From an uncultured Gammaproteobacteria bacterium (GTDB lineage: Bacteria > Pseudomonadota > Gammaproteobacteria > Pseudomonadales > Azotimanducaceae), in the NCBI GenBank assembly GCA_913050035.1, contig CAJXAC010000002.1, positions 20,813 through 84,812 of the forward strand: a stretch of 64,000 nucleotides of DNA. Reading direction: 5' to 3'. Positions 48,320 to 58,923 of this stretch are shown here, piece by piece. The position numbers and the translations under genes were made by a program. Each line of letters starts with the position of its first letter. Position 1 is the stretch's first letter. The notes below the pieces were generated by a model. That model saw only the letters and a list, made by a program, of their open reading frames with translations, did not search any database and was not told where the DNA came from.

Positions 48320-49018
48320 ATGTCTGAAGAACAGTGGACTGAACCAAGCAATCTCATTGTTGAACAAATAGAGATTGGTCCGATGCAAAATTTTACCTAT
48401 GTCATAGGTTGTCGTCGCACTCATGAAGTGGTCATCGTAGATCCGGCCTGGGACGTCACTAATTTGGTAGAGCATATCAATAACAAGGGCTATAACTTAA
48501 CTGCTGCGCTGGCTACCCACTATCACCCGGATCACGTCGGTGGCTCTTTCGGCAACAACGAAGTGGAGGGTGTGGCGAAACTTATGGAAATTAATCCTGT
48601 AAAAGTGCACGCCCACAAGCTCGAAGTACCGGGATTGAAAAAAGTCACAGCATTATCAGACTCGGACATCGTCAGCGTGGAATCCGGCGACACCCTTAAG
48701 GTCGGCGACATTGAAATAGAGTTCCTACATACCCCCGGGCACACCCCGGGCAGCCAGTGTTTTCGGGTCAAAAACACCCTCATCAGCGGCGATACGTTAT
48801 TTATCAATGGCTGCGGTCGAGTAGATCTTCCAGGCTCAAACTCCGAGGACATGTATCACAGCATGTGCAAGCTATGCAGCTTGCCCGACGACACTCTGTT
48901 GCTACCCGGGCACAACTATGGGCACGTGCCCAACGCCACCATGGGTGAAACCAAGCAGATGAATACCTATCTACGCATCGACGATATAGATACGTGGAAA
49001 ACCATCATGGGCGGCTAG
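48320..49018 (+). CDS. MBL-fold hydrolase (glyoxalase II-like)
   Basis: ALATHYHPDHVGG; LHTPGHTPGSQCF; LISGDTLFINGCGRVDLPGS. Confidence 0.93.
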   Translation: MSEEQWTEPSNLIVEQIEIGPMQNFTYVIGCRRTHEVVIVDPAWDVTNLVEHINNKGYNLTAALATHYHPDHVGGSFGNNEVEGVAKLMEINPVKVHAHKLEVPGLKKVTALSDSDIVSVESGDTLKVGDIEIEFLHTPGHTPGSQCFRVKNTLISGDTLFINGCGRVDLPGSNSEDMYHSMCKLCSLPDDTLLLPGHNYGHVPNATMGETKQMNTYLRIDDIDTWKTIMGG

Positions 49019-49052
49019 CGCTTTTGCAACTTCACGAGGAGAAATTATCCGG

Positions 49053-49805
49053 ATGGACGTCAAAATAAATGACCTAGTGACTTACCAATCTGTCGACCAC
49101 ATTGCCACAATTACGATCAACCGCGCTGATCGAATGAACGCCCTTAATGAGGATGTGATTCTTGGCCTTCAGCAAGCTTGGCAACATCTGGAACAAAGCA
49201 ATGACCGCGTGGCGGTTCTGCATGCTGCCGGCGACAGAGCCTTTTCCGTAGGCGCAGACGTCAAAGATCCGCCTAAAGAAATGTGGCAGGGCGTACCGAG
49301 TATCGGTGCAACCACCAGCAAACCCGTCGTCGCCGCCGTCCATGGCTGGTGTATCGGTGGTGCCTACGTGATCGTCCAAATGTGCGATATGGTGGTGGCT
49401 GCCGATAACACGAAATTCAAATACCCAGAGGCCCAGCTTGGATTTACTGGCGGTTTAATCAGCAGTGCTGTCGCCCGCATCCCGCATAAAATTGCGATGG
49501 AATTTATGCTCCTTGGCGAGGACTTTGATGCCAAACGAGCTCTGGAAGCTGGGATGGTGAACAAAATCGTTGCCGCTGGAGACGAGCTGGCTGCCGCCAC
49601 CGAATGGGCTAAGATTCTTGCGAATTCCGCGCCATTAGTAGTGGACACCATCAAGCGTTTTGCAATGGAAACCCTGAACAAAAGCCCAGCGGAAGCGGGC
49701 GCCATTGCGCGGGATCAATTGCTCGCGGTGCGCAACAGCGAAGACGGCGCCGAGGGACGGCGCGCCTTCGCTGAAAAGCGGACTCCCGAATTTAAGGGCC
49801 GCTAA
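49053..49805 (+). CDS. enoyl-CoA hydratase/isomerase family protein
   Basis: ITINRADRMNALNEDV; AFSVGADVKD; KPVVAAVHGWCIGGAYVIVQMCD. Confidence 0.92.
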   Translation: MDVKINDLVTYQSVDHIATITINRADRMNALNEDVILGLQQAWQHLEQSNDRVAVLHAAGDRAFSVGADVKDPPKEMWQGVPSIGATTSKPVVAAVHGWCIGGAYVIVQMCDMVVAADNTKFKYPEAQLGFTGGLISSAVARIPHKIAMEFMLLGEDFDAKRALEAGMVNKIVAAGDELAAATEWAKILANSAPLVVDTIKRFAMETLNKSPAEAGAIARDQLLAVRNSEDGAEGRRAFAEKRTPEFKGR

Positions 49806-49812
49806 TCCCCGC

Positions 49813-52104
49813 TTACGACAATGCAGCTTTTACGGCGTCTGCAGTAATGGGCAGATGTCGTACCCGCGCTCCCACCGCATTAAAAACCGCATTGCCAATC
49901 GCCGGCCCTACCGCGGTCGTCGCCGGCTCGCCTAGCCCAACGGCCTGATGCCCATTGTCCAAGAACTCAATGTCCATCTCCGGCACATCGGCCATACGCA
50001 TAGGGGTATAACTATTTAGGTTCACATCCTTGACCTGACCATTCACAAACTCGGTGCCCTCATGCAGCGCCATGCTAGCGCCCCATAGTGCCGCTCCCTC
50101 GGTCTGCGCCAGTGCGCCATCCGGATGCACGATGGTACCGGCATCAATAACCACATTGAGTTTCTTCAAGGTAACTTTGCCGCTGTCGCGATCCACATGC
50201 ACGTGCGCAATCACGCCGGTCCAAGTCGGCATGTCCCTCTCCTGACCGAAGGTCACCGCAACACCTAAGCCCTCGTCCTTGGGCAAGTCACTGCCCCAAC
50301 CCGCTTTCTCCGCAACCCGCTTTAACACCGCCGCCATGCGCTTAGCACCACCAACCGAATTCGGTGCGCTGCCGGCATTAGCGCCTTTGGCCGTAAGGTG
50401 CCGCATGCGGAATTCAACTGGATCCACACCCACTTTATGGGCTGCTTCATCCATGAAGCTTTCCAGCGCCCAGTTAGTCCAGCCTGGGCCGACAGAACGC
50501 AACCAGCCGGGCCTAAAGGTTTCATTTGCCAGGTCATTCATGACCGCACGTACACGGTGAGCGCCAACGTCATACCAGTGGTTTGCGCCGTTAATAGAGA
50601 ACGGATCAAACTTTTCGCCGTTGGCTCCTGGTCCCAAAAAGAACGGTGCCATAGCCGCTGTAGGCCAACCCGCCGCTGCGGCATGTTGCATAGCCGTAAC
50701 GTTATCGTTGGCGTCAAATGACATACTTACATTTTGCACCGAAGCCGAACGCGGTGAGTCAAAGCGCGAGTCGTCTTCGCGACTAAAGACCACTTTCACA
50801 GGCTTACCCAGCGCTTTTGCTGCAAGCAACGCCGGTACACCATAGTCACCATTAAGTCGTCGGCCAAAGCCACCACCCAGCATATAAGTGCGCATAACAA
50901 CCTTTTCAGGCGCCACACCAAGGGCCTGGCCCAACGTCGGCAAAATTAACGACTGCCATTGGTTGCCCGTATGCAATTCCCAGCGCCCGTCCTTCTGTAG
51001 ACCAATTGCATTCACTGGCTCTAACTGAAAATGCAGAACCGTGTTAGTGGTATAGCTGGCCTGCAAAACCGAGTCGGCGGCCTGGAACATGTGATCTACG
51101 TGCTCATTGTCGATCACCAGCGAACCGCTGGTGCCTTCGAGTAACTCAGCACCGCGCTTTAATAAATCAGCTTCTGATACCTGCGCGCCTGGTCCAGCTT
51201 GCCAGTCAATCTTAATCACTCGTGCCGCGCGTTGGGCAGCGTGATAGGAATCTGCAATAACTAGCGCCCAACCCGGGACCGTATTGGATGGATCGTCTAG
51301 CACCAAGGTTTGCTGATATCCCGCTACAGATTTCGCGGCACTGTCATCAACACTCTTGACCACCGAACCATGACGCGTAGGCGGCATCATTGGCTTGGCA
51401 TAAACCATCCCAGGATAGGTCGCATCGATACCGTAAACGGCGGAACCATCGGTCTTAGCCGGGATGTCGTTGGCTACGGTCTGCATGCCCACAAGCTTGC
51501 GCTCATTAGGCGCCTTGATCGGCAAGGACGCTAACTGCTCATCGGAATAAGTGCGAGTGAGATCACCTTTGGCAACAATGTCGCCATAGCTTATGCGTTT
51601 GCCCTTACACACCACATAACTGTTCTCTGCCACACAGGCGCTGGGCTTTTCGCCTAACAACTTTGCCCCCTCTTCGATTAAAGAGGCGCGACCCGCTGCA
51701 CCCGCACGACTTAGCAGGTCAAAATTTTGCCATACCGACCAGCTGCCACCGGTAACAAAGAGGCCGTACTTATCTTCTGTGTCCACATGATTAATGCGTA
51801 CATCAGCCCAATTAGCCTCCAGCTCTTCTGCAACGATTCGCGCCAGAGCGGTACCCACATGCTGGCCCATTTCAGCCTTTGTTATATTCACCGAAATCTC
51901 ACCGTTAGGCGCAATGGCGTACCAAATGGTGGGCTCGAAAAGTTTTTGTGCCATTGCTTGAGCTGGCGTAGCAGTAAGCAGTGCTGAGGGCACAAACGCT
52001 AGGGTAAAACCCGCACTAGTAGCGCCAATCATAAAGCCGCGACGTGAGACGCCCTTGGTATTTTCTGGTCGGCCAGTCATTTCTTGCTGTGATGTTTTAG
52101 ACAT
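49813..52104 (-). CDS. molybdopterin-binding aldehyde/isoquinoline oxidoreductase large subunit (IorB-like), Tat signal
   Basis: [18 protein letters not shown] Tat motif; [49 protein letters not shown]. Confidence 0.9.
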   Translation of the reverse strand: MSKTSQQEMTGRPENTKGVSRRGFMIGATSAGFTLAFVPSALLTATPAQAMAQKLFEPTIWYAIAPNGEISVNITKAEMGQHVGTALARIVAEELEANWADVRINHVDTEDKYGLFVTGGSWSVWQNFDLLSRAGAAGRASLIEEGAKLLGEKPSACVAENSYVVCKGKRISYGDIVAKGDLTRTYSDEQLASLPIKAPNERKLVGMQTVANDIPAKTDGSAVYGIDATYPGMVYAKPMMPPTRHGSVVKSVDDSAAKSVAGYQQTLVLDDPSNTVPGWALVIADSYHAAQRAARVIKIDWQAGPGAQVSEADLLKRGAELLEGTSGSLVIDNEHVDHMFQAADSVLQASYTTNTVLHFQLEPVNAIGLQKDGRWELHTGNQWQSLILPTLGQALGVAPEKVVMRTYMLGGGFGRRLNGDYGVPALLAAKALGKPVKVVFSREDDSRFDSPRSASVQNVSMSFDANDNVTAMQHAAAAGWPTAAMAPFFLGPGANGEKFDPFSINGANHWYDVGAHRVRAVMNDLANETFRPGWLRSVGPGWTNWALESFMDEAAHKVGVDPVEFRMRHLTAKGANAGSAPNSVGGAKRMAAVLKRVAEKAGWGSDLPKDEGLGVAVTFGQERDMPTWTGVIAHVHVDRDSGKVTLKKLNVVIDAGTIVHPDGALAQTEGAALWGASMALHEGTEFVNGQVKDVNLNSYTPMRMADVPEMDIEFLDNGHQAVGLGEPATTAVGPAIGNAVFNAVGARVRHLPITADAVKAALS

Positions 52105-52567
52105 TAGCTTCAACCTCCCCAGCTGCCGCGAGTTTGATCGCTTTTTTAATTCGCGCATACGCCATGCACCGGCATAAATTACCGTTCATAGCCTCATCAA
52201 TGTCCGCATCCGTTGGCGCAGCATTGGTCGCAAGCAAACTGGCCGCCTGCATAATTTGACCAGACTGACAGTAACCGCATTGCGGTGTCTGGACAGCGAC
52301 CCAGGCTTGTTGCAGCGGATGCTCGCCGGTTTCGCTTAGCCCTTCGATGGTTGTAATGTCTTTACCACTTACCGCTGCAACCGTGGTTATGCACGAGCGC
52401 TGGGCAACGCCGTCGATATGGACCGTACAAGCGCCACACAATCCAATGCCGCACCCAAACTTGGTACCTTTCAATTCAAGTTCGTCCCGTACCGCCCACA
52501 ATAGTGGCGTATCACCAGGCACATCTAAGGCCACGGCTTTACCATTAATCGTCAATTCAATCGCCAT
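52097..52567 (-). CDS. (2Fe-2S)-binding small subunit (IorA-like)
   Basis: [54 protein letters not shown]. Confidence 0.95.
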   Translation of the reverse strand: MAIELTINGKAVALDVPGDTPLLWAVRDELELKGTKFGCGIGLCGACTVHIDGVAQRSCITTVAAVSGKDITTIEGLSETGEHPLQQAWVAVQTPQCGYCQSGQIMQAASLLATNAAPTDADIDEAMNGNLCRCMAYARIKKAIKLAAAGEVEANV

Positions 52568-52770
52568 TAAATCGCTCCCCAAAAATGTATCCAAACCATA
52601 GCTAAAGGATAGGGCTGCGGGCAAGAGTTAACTGAATAGTTGTAAAGACGAGCGTGGGATAGGAAATCCGGGAGTTGCGCGGCAAGAATGCTAGATACCA
52701 GCGCCCATCGGGCTGATTGAAGACCGGCGAGGTGTTCGTGCAATTAGCCAAACACCCCGCCATTGGCTCG

Positions 52771-53745
52771 TTATGGCAGCAAATGTGCGACCGCGTCGCG
52801 CTCCTCTGCCAGTTCAGTTTCGGTTGCGGTCATTTTCTCTTGGCTGAAATCGCCAACCTCAATACCCTGAACAATTTTCCAATCGCCACCAGAACAGCGC
52901 ACTGGGAAGGAATAGATCAGCCCTTCAGCGATGCCATAACTACCATCCGAGTACACACCCATGCTGACAATGCTATCGCTGCCTAACGCCCAATCATGCA
53001 TATGATCTATTGCAGCATTAGCCGCCGATGCCGCACTGGAAGCGCCGCGTGCTTCGATGATAGCGGCACCGCGCTGTTGCACCGTTGGAATAAAGTCACC
53101 GGTATACCAATCCATATCAACCAATGACATGGCATCAGCACCGCCAACGCTCGCGCGATGGATATCCGGATACTGAGTAGCTGAATGGTTGCCCCAAATG
53201 CACAAACCGTCAACATCGCTAACATGTTTGCCGGTCTTTTGCGCCAGCTGCGCCATTGCGCGATTGTGGTCAAGCCGAGTCATGGCAGTAAAGTTACGCG
53301 GATCTAAATCCGGCGCATTACGCTGGGCAATTAAACTGTTGGTGTTTGCAGGGTTGCCAACCACCAGCACTTTTACGCCACGCGAGGCATTGTCGTTAAG
53401 CGCCTTACCTTGGACAGAAAAGATCGCTGCGTTCGCTTCAAGCAAATCTTTGCGTTCCATACCCGGGCCTCGAGGCCGAGAACCGACAAGTAGGGCATAG
53501 TCGGCGTCTTTGAACGCGACATTTGGGTCATCTGTATAAATGACCTCCTGCAACAACGGAAACGCGCAATCGTCGAGTTCCATCACAACCCCAGCCACAG
53601 CACCAAGCGCAGGAGTGATTTCCAACAATTGCAAAATTACAGGCTGATCTTTTCCTAACATGGCTCCTGAGGCAACTCGGAACAATAGCGCATAGCCAAT
53701 TTGGCCTGCGGCACCGGTGATGGTTACACGAACGGGATCTTTCAT
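52771..53745 (-). CDS. mdh: malate dehydrogenase
   Basis: [61 protein letters not shown]. Confidence 0.97.
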   Translation of the reverse strand: MKDPVRVTITGAAGQIGYALLFRVASGAMLGKDQPVILQLLEITPALGAVAGVVMELDDCAFPLLQEVIYTDDPNVAFKDADYALLVGSRPRGPGMERKDLLEANAAIFSVQGKALNDNASRGVKVLVVGNPANTNSLIAQRNAPDLDPRNFTAMTRLDHNRAMAQLAQKTGKHVSDVDGLCIWGNHSATQYPDIHRASVGGADAMSLVDMDWYTGDFIPTVQQRGAAIIEARGASSAASAANAAIDHMHDWALGSDSIVSMGVYSDGSYGIAEGLIYSFPVRCSGGDWKIVQGIEVGDFSQEKMTATETELAEERDAVAHLLP

Positions 53746-54004
53746 TTTCTCTCTCTTGATTTCAGTTAAGGCAAAAAGCAGCGGCGCATTCTAGTTCGAT
53801 TTGACAATAAATTCTGCACTCCAACGCGTTGAATCGACCAACTGCACGAAAACTAATGCTCGCCAGTTGCGCTATACCCAGTCGTACGGTGGTGTCCCCT
53901 TTATGCTTTATTTTCGATCAAAAACGGGCCTAGAACTCAAGCACACTGGTTGTAGGACTTGTACAGGACTTGAAAACCACAATTTTCCGCCAAATCAACC
54001 CCGA

Positions 54005-54025
54005 TTTGCACCACAATGGTGCAAA
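54005..54025. promoter_or_regulatory. perfect inverted repeat matching the NtrC operator pattern, upstream of gltB
   Basis: TTTGCACCA-CAA-TGGTGCAAA; core TGCACCANNNTGGTGCA. Confidence 0.6.
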
Positions 54026-54274
54026 AGCTACTAAGGCCGGCTTGAAAAAAAAGGCGATTTTTGAGATCTTTTCCAACCGGTTTGGGAGGGCTAAATGGCA
54101 AGCAGCGAAGACTGCTACCATAACGACCCATACATCACCGAACCGGCGTTTATTGAACAGTCTCTTGCCTCCTGTTGAGCAAGCCTATTTACCAAATTGC
54201 GAAGTCCGCTTACTCGTTAAGCAGACGGAATTCCGCGCCCTCGAACCGGCGTTTTTACCGGCGCGAGAACGCTA

Positions 54275-54298
54275 GCGGAATCGCTGGCGGAATCGCTA
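54275..54298 (+). repeat. 12-bp tandem duplication in the gltB leader
   Basis: GCGGAATCGCTG GCGGAATCGCTA. Confidence 0.8.
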
Positions 54299-54322
54299 GA
54301 AAATATGAATTAGAGCAAACAT

Positions 54323-57300
54323 ATGACCTTAACCTACCAAGGTAACTTGCCCGCCAAACACGGCTTATACGACCCGGCTAACGAAAAGGACGGCTGTGGC
54401 GTTGGTTTTATTTGCGACATAAAAGGCAGACCCAGTCACCAGATCGTGGCAGATGCAGCGGCAATGAATTGCTGCATGGAGCATCGTGGCGGTGTCGGCT
54501 ATGAGAAAAATAGTGGCGACGGCGCAGGGATCCTCACCGGACTGCCTCACGCGTTGTTGCAAAGTCTGGCGCAAGAAACCTTCGGGCAACAGCTCCCAGA
54601 GATTGGTGGTTACGGTGTAGGCAATATTTTCCTGCCTACCGACTCAGCAGAACGCGATCACTGCAAACAGGTTATTGCAGATGAAATCGCAGCGGCCGGA
54701 CAAACCCTAATTGGCTGGCGCACCCTACCAACCAATGCTGATGGTGCGGACGTCGGCAAGGCTGCACGCGCCAAAATGCCACATTTTGAGCAGCTGTTTA
54801 TCGCCCGCGGTGACGATCGCGACGCACAGGCTTTCGAGCGCACTCTCTATCTGATTCGTAAGCTCTCAACTCACCGGTTACGCGGTGATGAAAACTTGAA
54901 CCAGCGCCATCTCTTCTATGTTTGCTCGTTGTCTGCAAACGTTATCATCTATAAGGGCATGCTGACGCCCGACCAGTTGTTCCCTTTTTATAGCGATCTG
55001 CAAAATCCGCTCTACGAAAGCCACTTGGCCATGGTTCACTCTCGTTTCAGCACTAACACCTTCCCGTCTTGGGATCGCGCCCAGCCCAATCGATTTATGA
55101 GCCACAATGGCGAAATTAATACCTTGCTGGGCAACCAAAATGCTATGAACGCCAGAGAAGGTATTGCGGCAAGCCCGTACTTTGGCGAAGACATCAAAAA
55201 ACTCTTCCCAATTGTCGAGCCCGACTGTTCAGACTCCGGAAGCTTCGACAATGTACTGGAATTTCTGTTGATGTCTGGCCGCAGCTTACCCGAAGCATTA
55301 CTGATGATGATTCCAGAAGCGTGGCAGCAGCACGGCGACATGAGCGACGCCAAACGCGCGTTTTACGAATACCATTCATGCTTGATCGAACCGTGGGACG
55401 GGCCTGCATCAATCGCATTCAGCGACGGCACCTGCATTGGCGCTGTCCTCGACCGCAATGGCCTACGACCATCGCGTTATTACATCACCGACGATGACAA
55501 ATGCATCATGGCCTCGGAAGTGGGCGTAGTGGAAGTTGACCCGGCACGAGTAATCAAAAAAGGCCGATTACAGCCCGGGCGTATATTCTTAATCGATTTC
55601 AACGAAGGCCGAATGATTCCCGACGACGAACTCAAAAATGGTCTTGCCGCCGCCCACCCCTATCAAGAATGGGTGGCACAAAACCGCATTGAACTCGACG
55701 AGATCCCCAAGCAATCCGGCTTAGGTATTGATTCGGCCAACCTCACTCAGCGTATGCAGGCCTTCGGCTACACCCAAGAAACCATGCAGTTCATGCTCGA
55801 GCCGATGTTGCGCGAGTTACGCGATCCACTGGGATCAATGGGCAACGACGCCGCGCTGGCGGTGATGTCAGAAAAACCGCGCATGCTCTATGACTACTTC
55901 AAGCAGCGGTTCGCTCAGGTTACTAATCCGCCTATAGATTCGATTCGCGAAGAAGTCATTATGGCGCTGGAGTGCTATATCGGCCCCGAGCGCAATTTGT
56001 TGGAGTCAACACCAGAGCACGCACAGCGCTTGCGCCTCCCTCATCCGATCATAAGTAACGACGAGTTAGCAGCGCTAGCTGGCATGGACTACCGCGGCTG
56101 GCGCAGCAAAACGATCGATATTACCTACCCGCTAACGGCTGATGACAGCCTAGTGTCGCTGCGTGAGGCGTTGCAACGCATTGGCGACGAAGCAAAACAA
56201 GCCATCGCAGACGGCTTCAGCCTAGTAATTCTGTCAGATCGAGCCATCGCCGCAGACCGCGGCGCAATGAGCGCGCTACTTGCCGTTGGCACCGTACATC
56301 ACGCCCTGGTTGCGGCCCATATGCGCAGTCAAATCGGTCTGGTGATCGAAACTGGCGAAGCTCGGGAAGTTCACCACCACTGTTTACTTGTGGGCTACGG
56401 CGCCGACGCGATCAATCCCTACCTTGCCTTTGAAGCGCTGTGGGACAGTCTGGATCAGGGTAAATTCAACGACGTCGCTGACATCCAGAACAATAACGAT
56501 GTAATTACGAGATACCGTAAGGCCGTCGCCAAGGGCATGCTTAAAGTCATGGCGAAAATGGGCATATCTACCCTGCACTCCTATAAAGGTGCGCAAATCT
56601 TTGAAGCCGTGGGCTTGGCCGAGGACGTGGTCGAACTGGCATTCAAGGGCACTGCCAGCCGGGTATCAGGTATCGACTTGGCCGCCCTCGCCGACGAAAT
56701 GGTTCGCCGGCATCAGCTTGGCTTTCCAAACCGAACCGCGAGTACGGTTACAGTGCTGCCTAATCCTGGTGACTTCCATTGGCGACGCACCGGCGATATC
56801 CATTTGTGGGACCCACAATCCATCGCCAACCTGCAATCCGCCGCCCGCGCCAACAGCGAAGACGCGTACTGGGCCTTCGCCAAACAAGTTAATGAAGAGA
56901 ATACTCGTAAGGCAACATTGCGCGGCCTGCTGGAATTCGCCCCTAAAGACTCGGGCATTGACTTAAGTGAAGTCGAGGCAGCAGCAGAGATTGTTAAACG
57001 CTTTGCAACCGGGGCCATGAGCTTTGGCTCGATCAGTGCGGAAGCACATGAGTCATTGGCCGTTGCAATGAATCGGTTAGGCGGGAAATCCAATACCGGT
57101 GAAGGAGGCGAGGATGCCAAACGTTTTATTCCTCTTGCCAACGGCGATTCCAAGCGCTCAGCCATTAAGCAAGTTGCCAGCGGCCGCTTTGGTGTAACCA
57201 TCAACTATCTAACTAACGCTGACGAACTGCAGATCAAAATCATTCAGGGCGCTAAGCCTGGTGAAGGTGGCGAGCTGCCTGGCGGTAAAGTTGATGATTA

Positions 57301-58885
57301 TATTGCCAGCCTGCGTCACTCAACACCCGGTGTTGGCCTTATTAGCCCACCCCCGCACCATGACATTTATTCCATCGAAGACATGGCGCAATTGATTCAC
57401 GACCTGAAGAACGCCAATCCAAAAGCGCGTATTAGCGTGAAACTGGGGGCCGAAATTGGCGTAGGCACGGTTGCCGCTGGCGTTGTGAAAGCTCGCGCCG
57501 ACCATCTGGTCATCGCCGGCGATTCGGGTGGCACCGGCGCATCGCCGCTGACCTCAATAAAGCATGCTGGAGTACCTTGGGAATTAGGCATTGCCGAAAC
57601 ACACCAAACTCTGGTTATGAATAATTTGCGCTCGCGCGTAGTGCTACAAACCGACGGCCAGATCAAGACCGGGCGCGATGTCGCCATTGCCGCATTGTTG
57701 GGGGCAGAAGAGTTCGGCTTTGCTACTGCGCCGCTTATCGCACTGGGTTGCATTATGATGCGCAAATGTCATCTTAATACCTGCCCGGTAGGTATCGCGA
57801 CCCAGGATCCGGAGCTGCGTAAAAAGTTCACCGGCTCGCCGGAACATGTCGTTAACTATCTTTTTATGGTGGCAGAGGAATTACGCCAGATCATGGCAAT
57901 GTTGGGTTTAAGTACCATCGACGAAATGATCGGCCGGGTAGATCTGCTGCAAACCGATAAAGCGCTCGCACACTGGAAAGCCAAGGGATTAGACCTCAGT
58001 GCCATTATTACCAAGGCACAAGAACCCGAGGAATTTCTCGGCAGCTATGCAATTCATGAGCAAGATCATGAGCTCGACAAGGCCTTGGATAACCAGCTAA
58101 TTGCATTAGCGGAACCGGCCCTCACCCGTGGCGATGCCGTGCGCGCACAGTTGCCGATTGTTAATACCAATCGAGTTGTCGGCGCCATGCTCTCCAATAA
58201 GGTGATAACCGACGTCGGGCCACAGATGCTTGCTGATGACACCATCCATTTTAAATTCGACGGCAGCGCCGGTCAGAGTTTCGGATGCTGGCTGGCCAAG
58301 GGCATCACCCTGGAAGTCGAGGGCGACGCCAATGACTTTATCGGTAAGGGTATGTCTGGCGGGCGGGTCATTGTTTATCCGCCGAAAAACAGTTCCTTCG
58401 CTCCGGAGGACAACATCGTGGTCGGCAACGTGGCACTCTACGGCGCCACCTCCGGCGAGGCTTACTTTCGAGGAATTGCTGCCGAGCGCTTTTGCGTGCG
58501 CAACAGCGGTGCCAGCGCCGTGGTTGAGGGTGTAGGCGATCATGGTTGTGAATATATGACCGGCGGCCGCGTTGTGGTTTTGGGCAATACGGGGCGTAAC
58601 TTTGCTGCAGGCATGAGCGGAGGTATAGCCTACATTTGGGATCCCGAAGGCGCATTTGCCGGCAATTGCAACGCCGAAATGGTCGACCTAGACCCCGTAG
58701 TAGCTGACGACGATATTGCCGAGCTGAAGCAACTCATCAGCAATCATGCAGAGTTCACCGGCTCCACAGTTGCTACTGCGGTGCTTAATGACTGGGACAA
58801 ACAAATGGCGTGCTTCGTCAAGGTCATGCCCAAAGACTACAAGCGCGTACTGGCTCAGCGTGAGCAACGTTTCAGTGCTGGCTAA
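54323..58885 (+). CDS. gltB: glutamate synthase large subunit
   Basis: CGVGFICDIKGRPSHQIV; SRFSTNTFPSWDRAQPNR; FGSISAEAHESLAVAMNRLGGKSNTGEGGE; CHLNTCPVGIATQDPELR. Confidence 0.98.
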   Translation: MTLTYQGNLPAKHGLYDPANEKDGCGVGFICDIKGRPSHQIVADAAAMNCCMEHRGGVGYEKNSGDGAGILTGLPHALLQSLAQETFGQQLPEIGGYGVGNIFLPTDSAERDHCKQVIADEIAAAGQTLIGWRTLPTNADGADVGKAARAKMPHFEQLFIARGDDRDAQAFERTLYLIRKLSTHRLRGDENLNQRHLFYVCSLSANVIIYKGMLTPDQLFPFYSDLQNPLYESHLAMVHSRFSTNTFPSWDRAQPNRFMSHNGEINTLLGNQNAMNAREGIAASPYFGEDIKKLFPIVEPDCSDSGSFDNVLEFLLMSGRSLPEALLMMIPEAWQQHGDMSDAKRAFYEYHSCLIEPWDGPASIAFSDGTCIGAVLDRNGLRPSRYYITDDDKCIMASEVGVVEVDPARVIKKGRLQPGRIFLIDFNEGRMIPDDELKNGLAAAHPYQEWVAQNRIELDEIPKQSGLGIDSANLTQRMQAFGYTQETMQFMLEPMLRELRDPLGSMGNDAALAVMSEKPRMLYDYFKQRFAQVTNPPIDSIREEVIMALECYIGPERNLLESTPEHAQRLRLPHPIISNDELAALAGMDYRGWRSKTIDITYPLTADDSLVSLREALQRIGDEAKQAIADGFSLVILSDRAIAADRGAMSALLAVGTVHHALVAAHMRSQIGLVIETGEAREVHHHCLLVGYGADAINPYLAFEALWDSLDQGKFNDVADIQNNNDVITRYRKAVAKGMLKVMAKMGISTLHSYKGAQIFEAVGLAEDVVELAFKGTASRVSGIDLAALADEMVRRHQLGFPNRTASTVTVLPNPGDFHWRRTGDIHLWDPQSIANLQSAARANSEDAYWAFAKQVNEENTRKATLRGLLEFAPKDSGIDLSEVEAAAEIVKRFATGAMSFGSISAEAHESLAVAMNRLGGKSNTGEGGEDAKRFIPLANGDSKRSAIKQVASGRFGVTINYLTNADELQIKIIQGAKPGEGGELPGGKVDDYIASLRHSTPGVGLISPPPHHDIYSIEDMAQLIHDLKNANPKARISVKLGAEIGVGTVAAGVVKARADHLVIAGDSGGTGASPLTSIKHAGVPWELGIAETHQTLVMNNLRSRVVLQTDGQIKTGRDVAIAALLGAEEFGFATAPLIALGCIMMRKCHLNTCPVGIATQDPELRKKFTGSPEHVVNYLFMVAEELRQIMAMLGLSTIDEMIGRVDLLQTDKALAHWKAKGLDLSAIITKAQEPEEFLGSYAIHEQDHELDKALDNQLIALAEPALTRGDAVRAQLPIVNTNRVVGAMLSNKVITDVGPQMLADDTIHFKFDGSAGQSFGCWLAKGITLEVEGDANDFIGKGMSGGRVIVYPPKNSSFAPEDNIVVGNVALYGATSGEAYFRGIAAERFCVRNSGASAVVEGVGDHGCEYMTGGRVVVLGNTGRNFAAGMSGGIAYIWDPEGAFAGNCNAEMVDLDPVVADDDIAELKQLISNHAEFTGSTVATAVLNDWDKQMACFVKVMPKDYKRVLAQREQRFSAG

Positions 58886-58923
58886 AAACAGCACAGATTT
58901 AGATAGGTATAAAGAATTAAAAT

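Noticed and set aside
54026-54120. Sigma-54 -24/-12 promoter downstream of the NtrC-like site
   Set aside because: GG and GC candidates (e.g. TGGCAAGCAGCGAAGACTGC) do not have the required spacing.
53801-54275. Small overlapping ORFs (77 and 101 aa) between mdh and gltB
   Set aside because: Overlap the NtrC-like operator and leader repeats, no motif or clear RBS; more consistent with a regulatory intergenic region.
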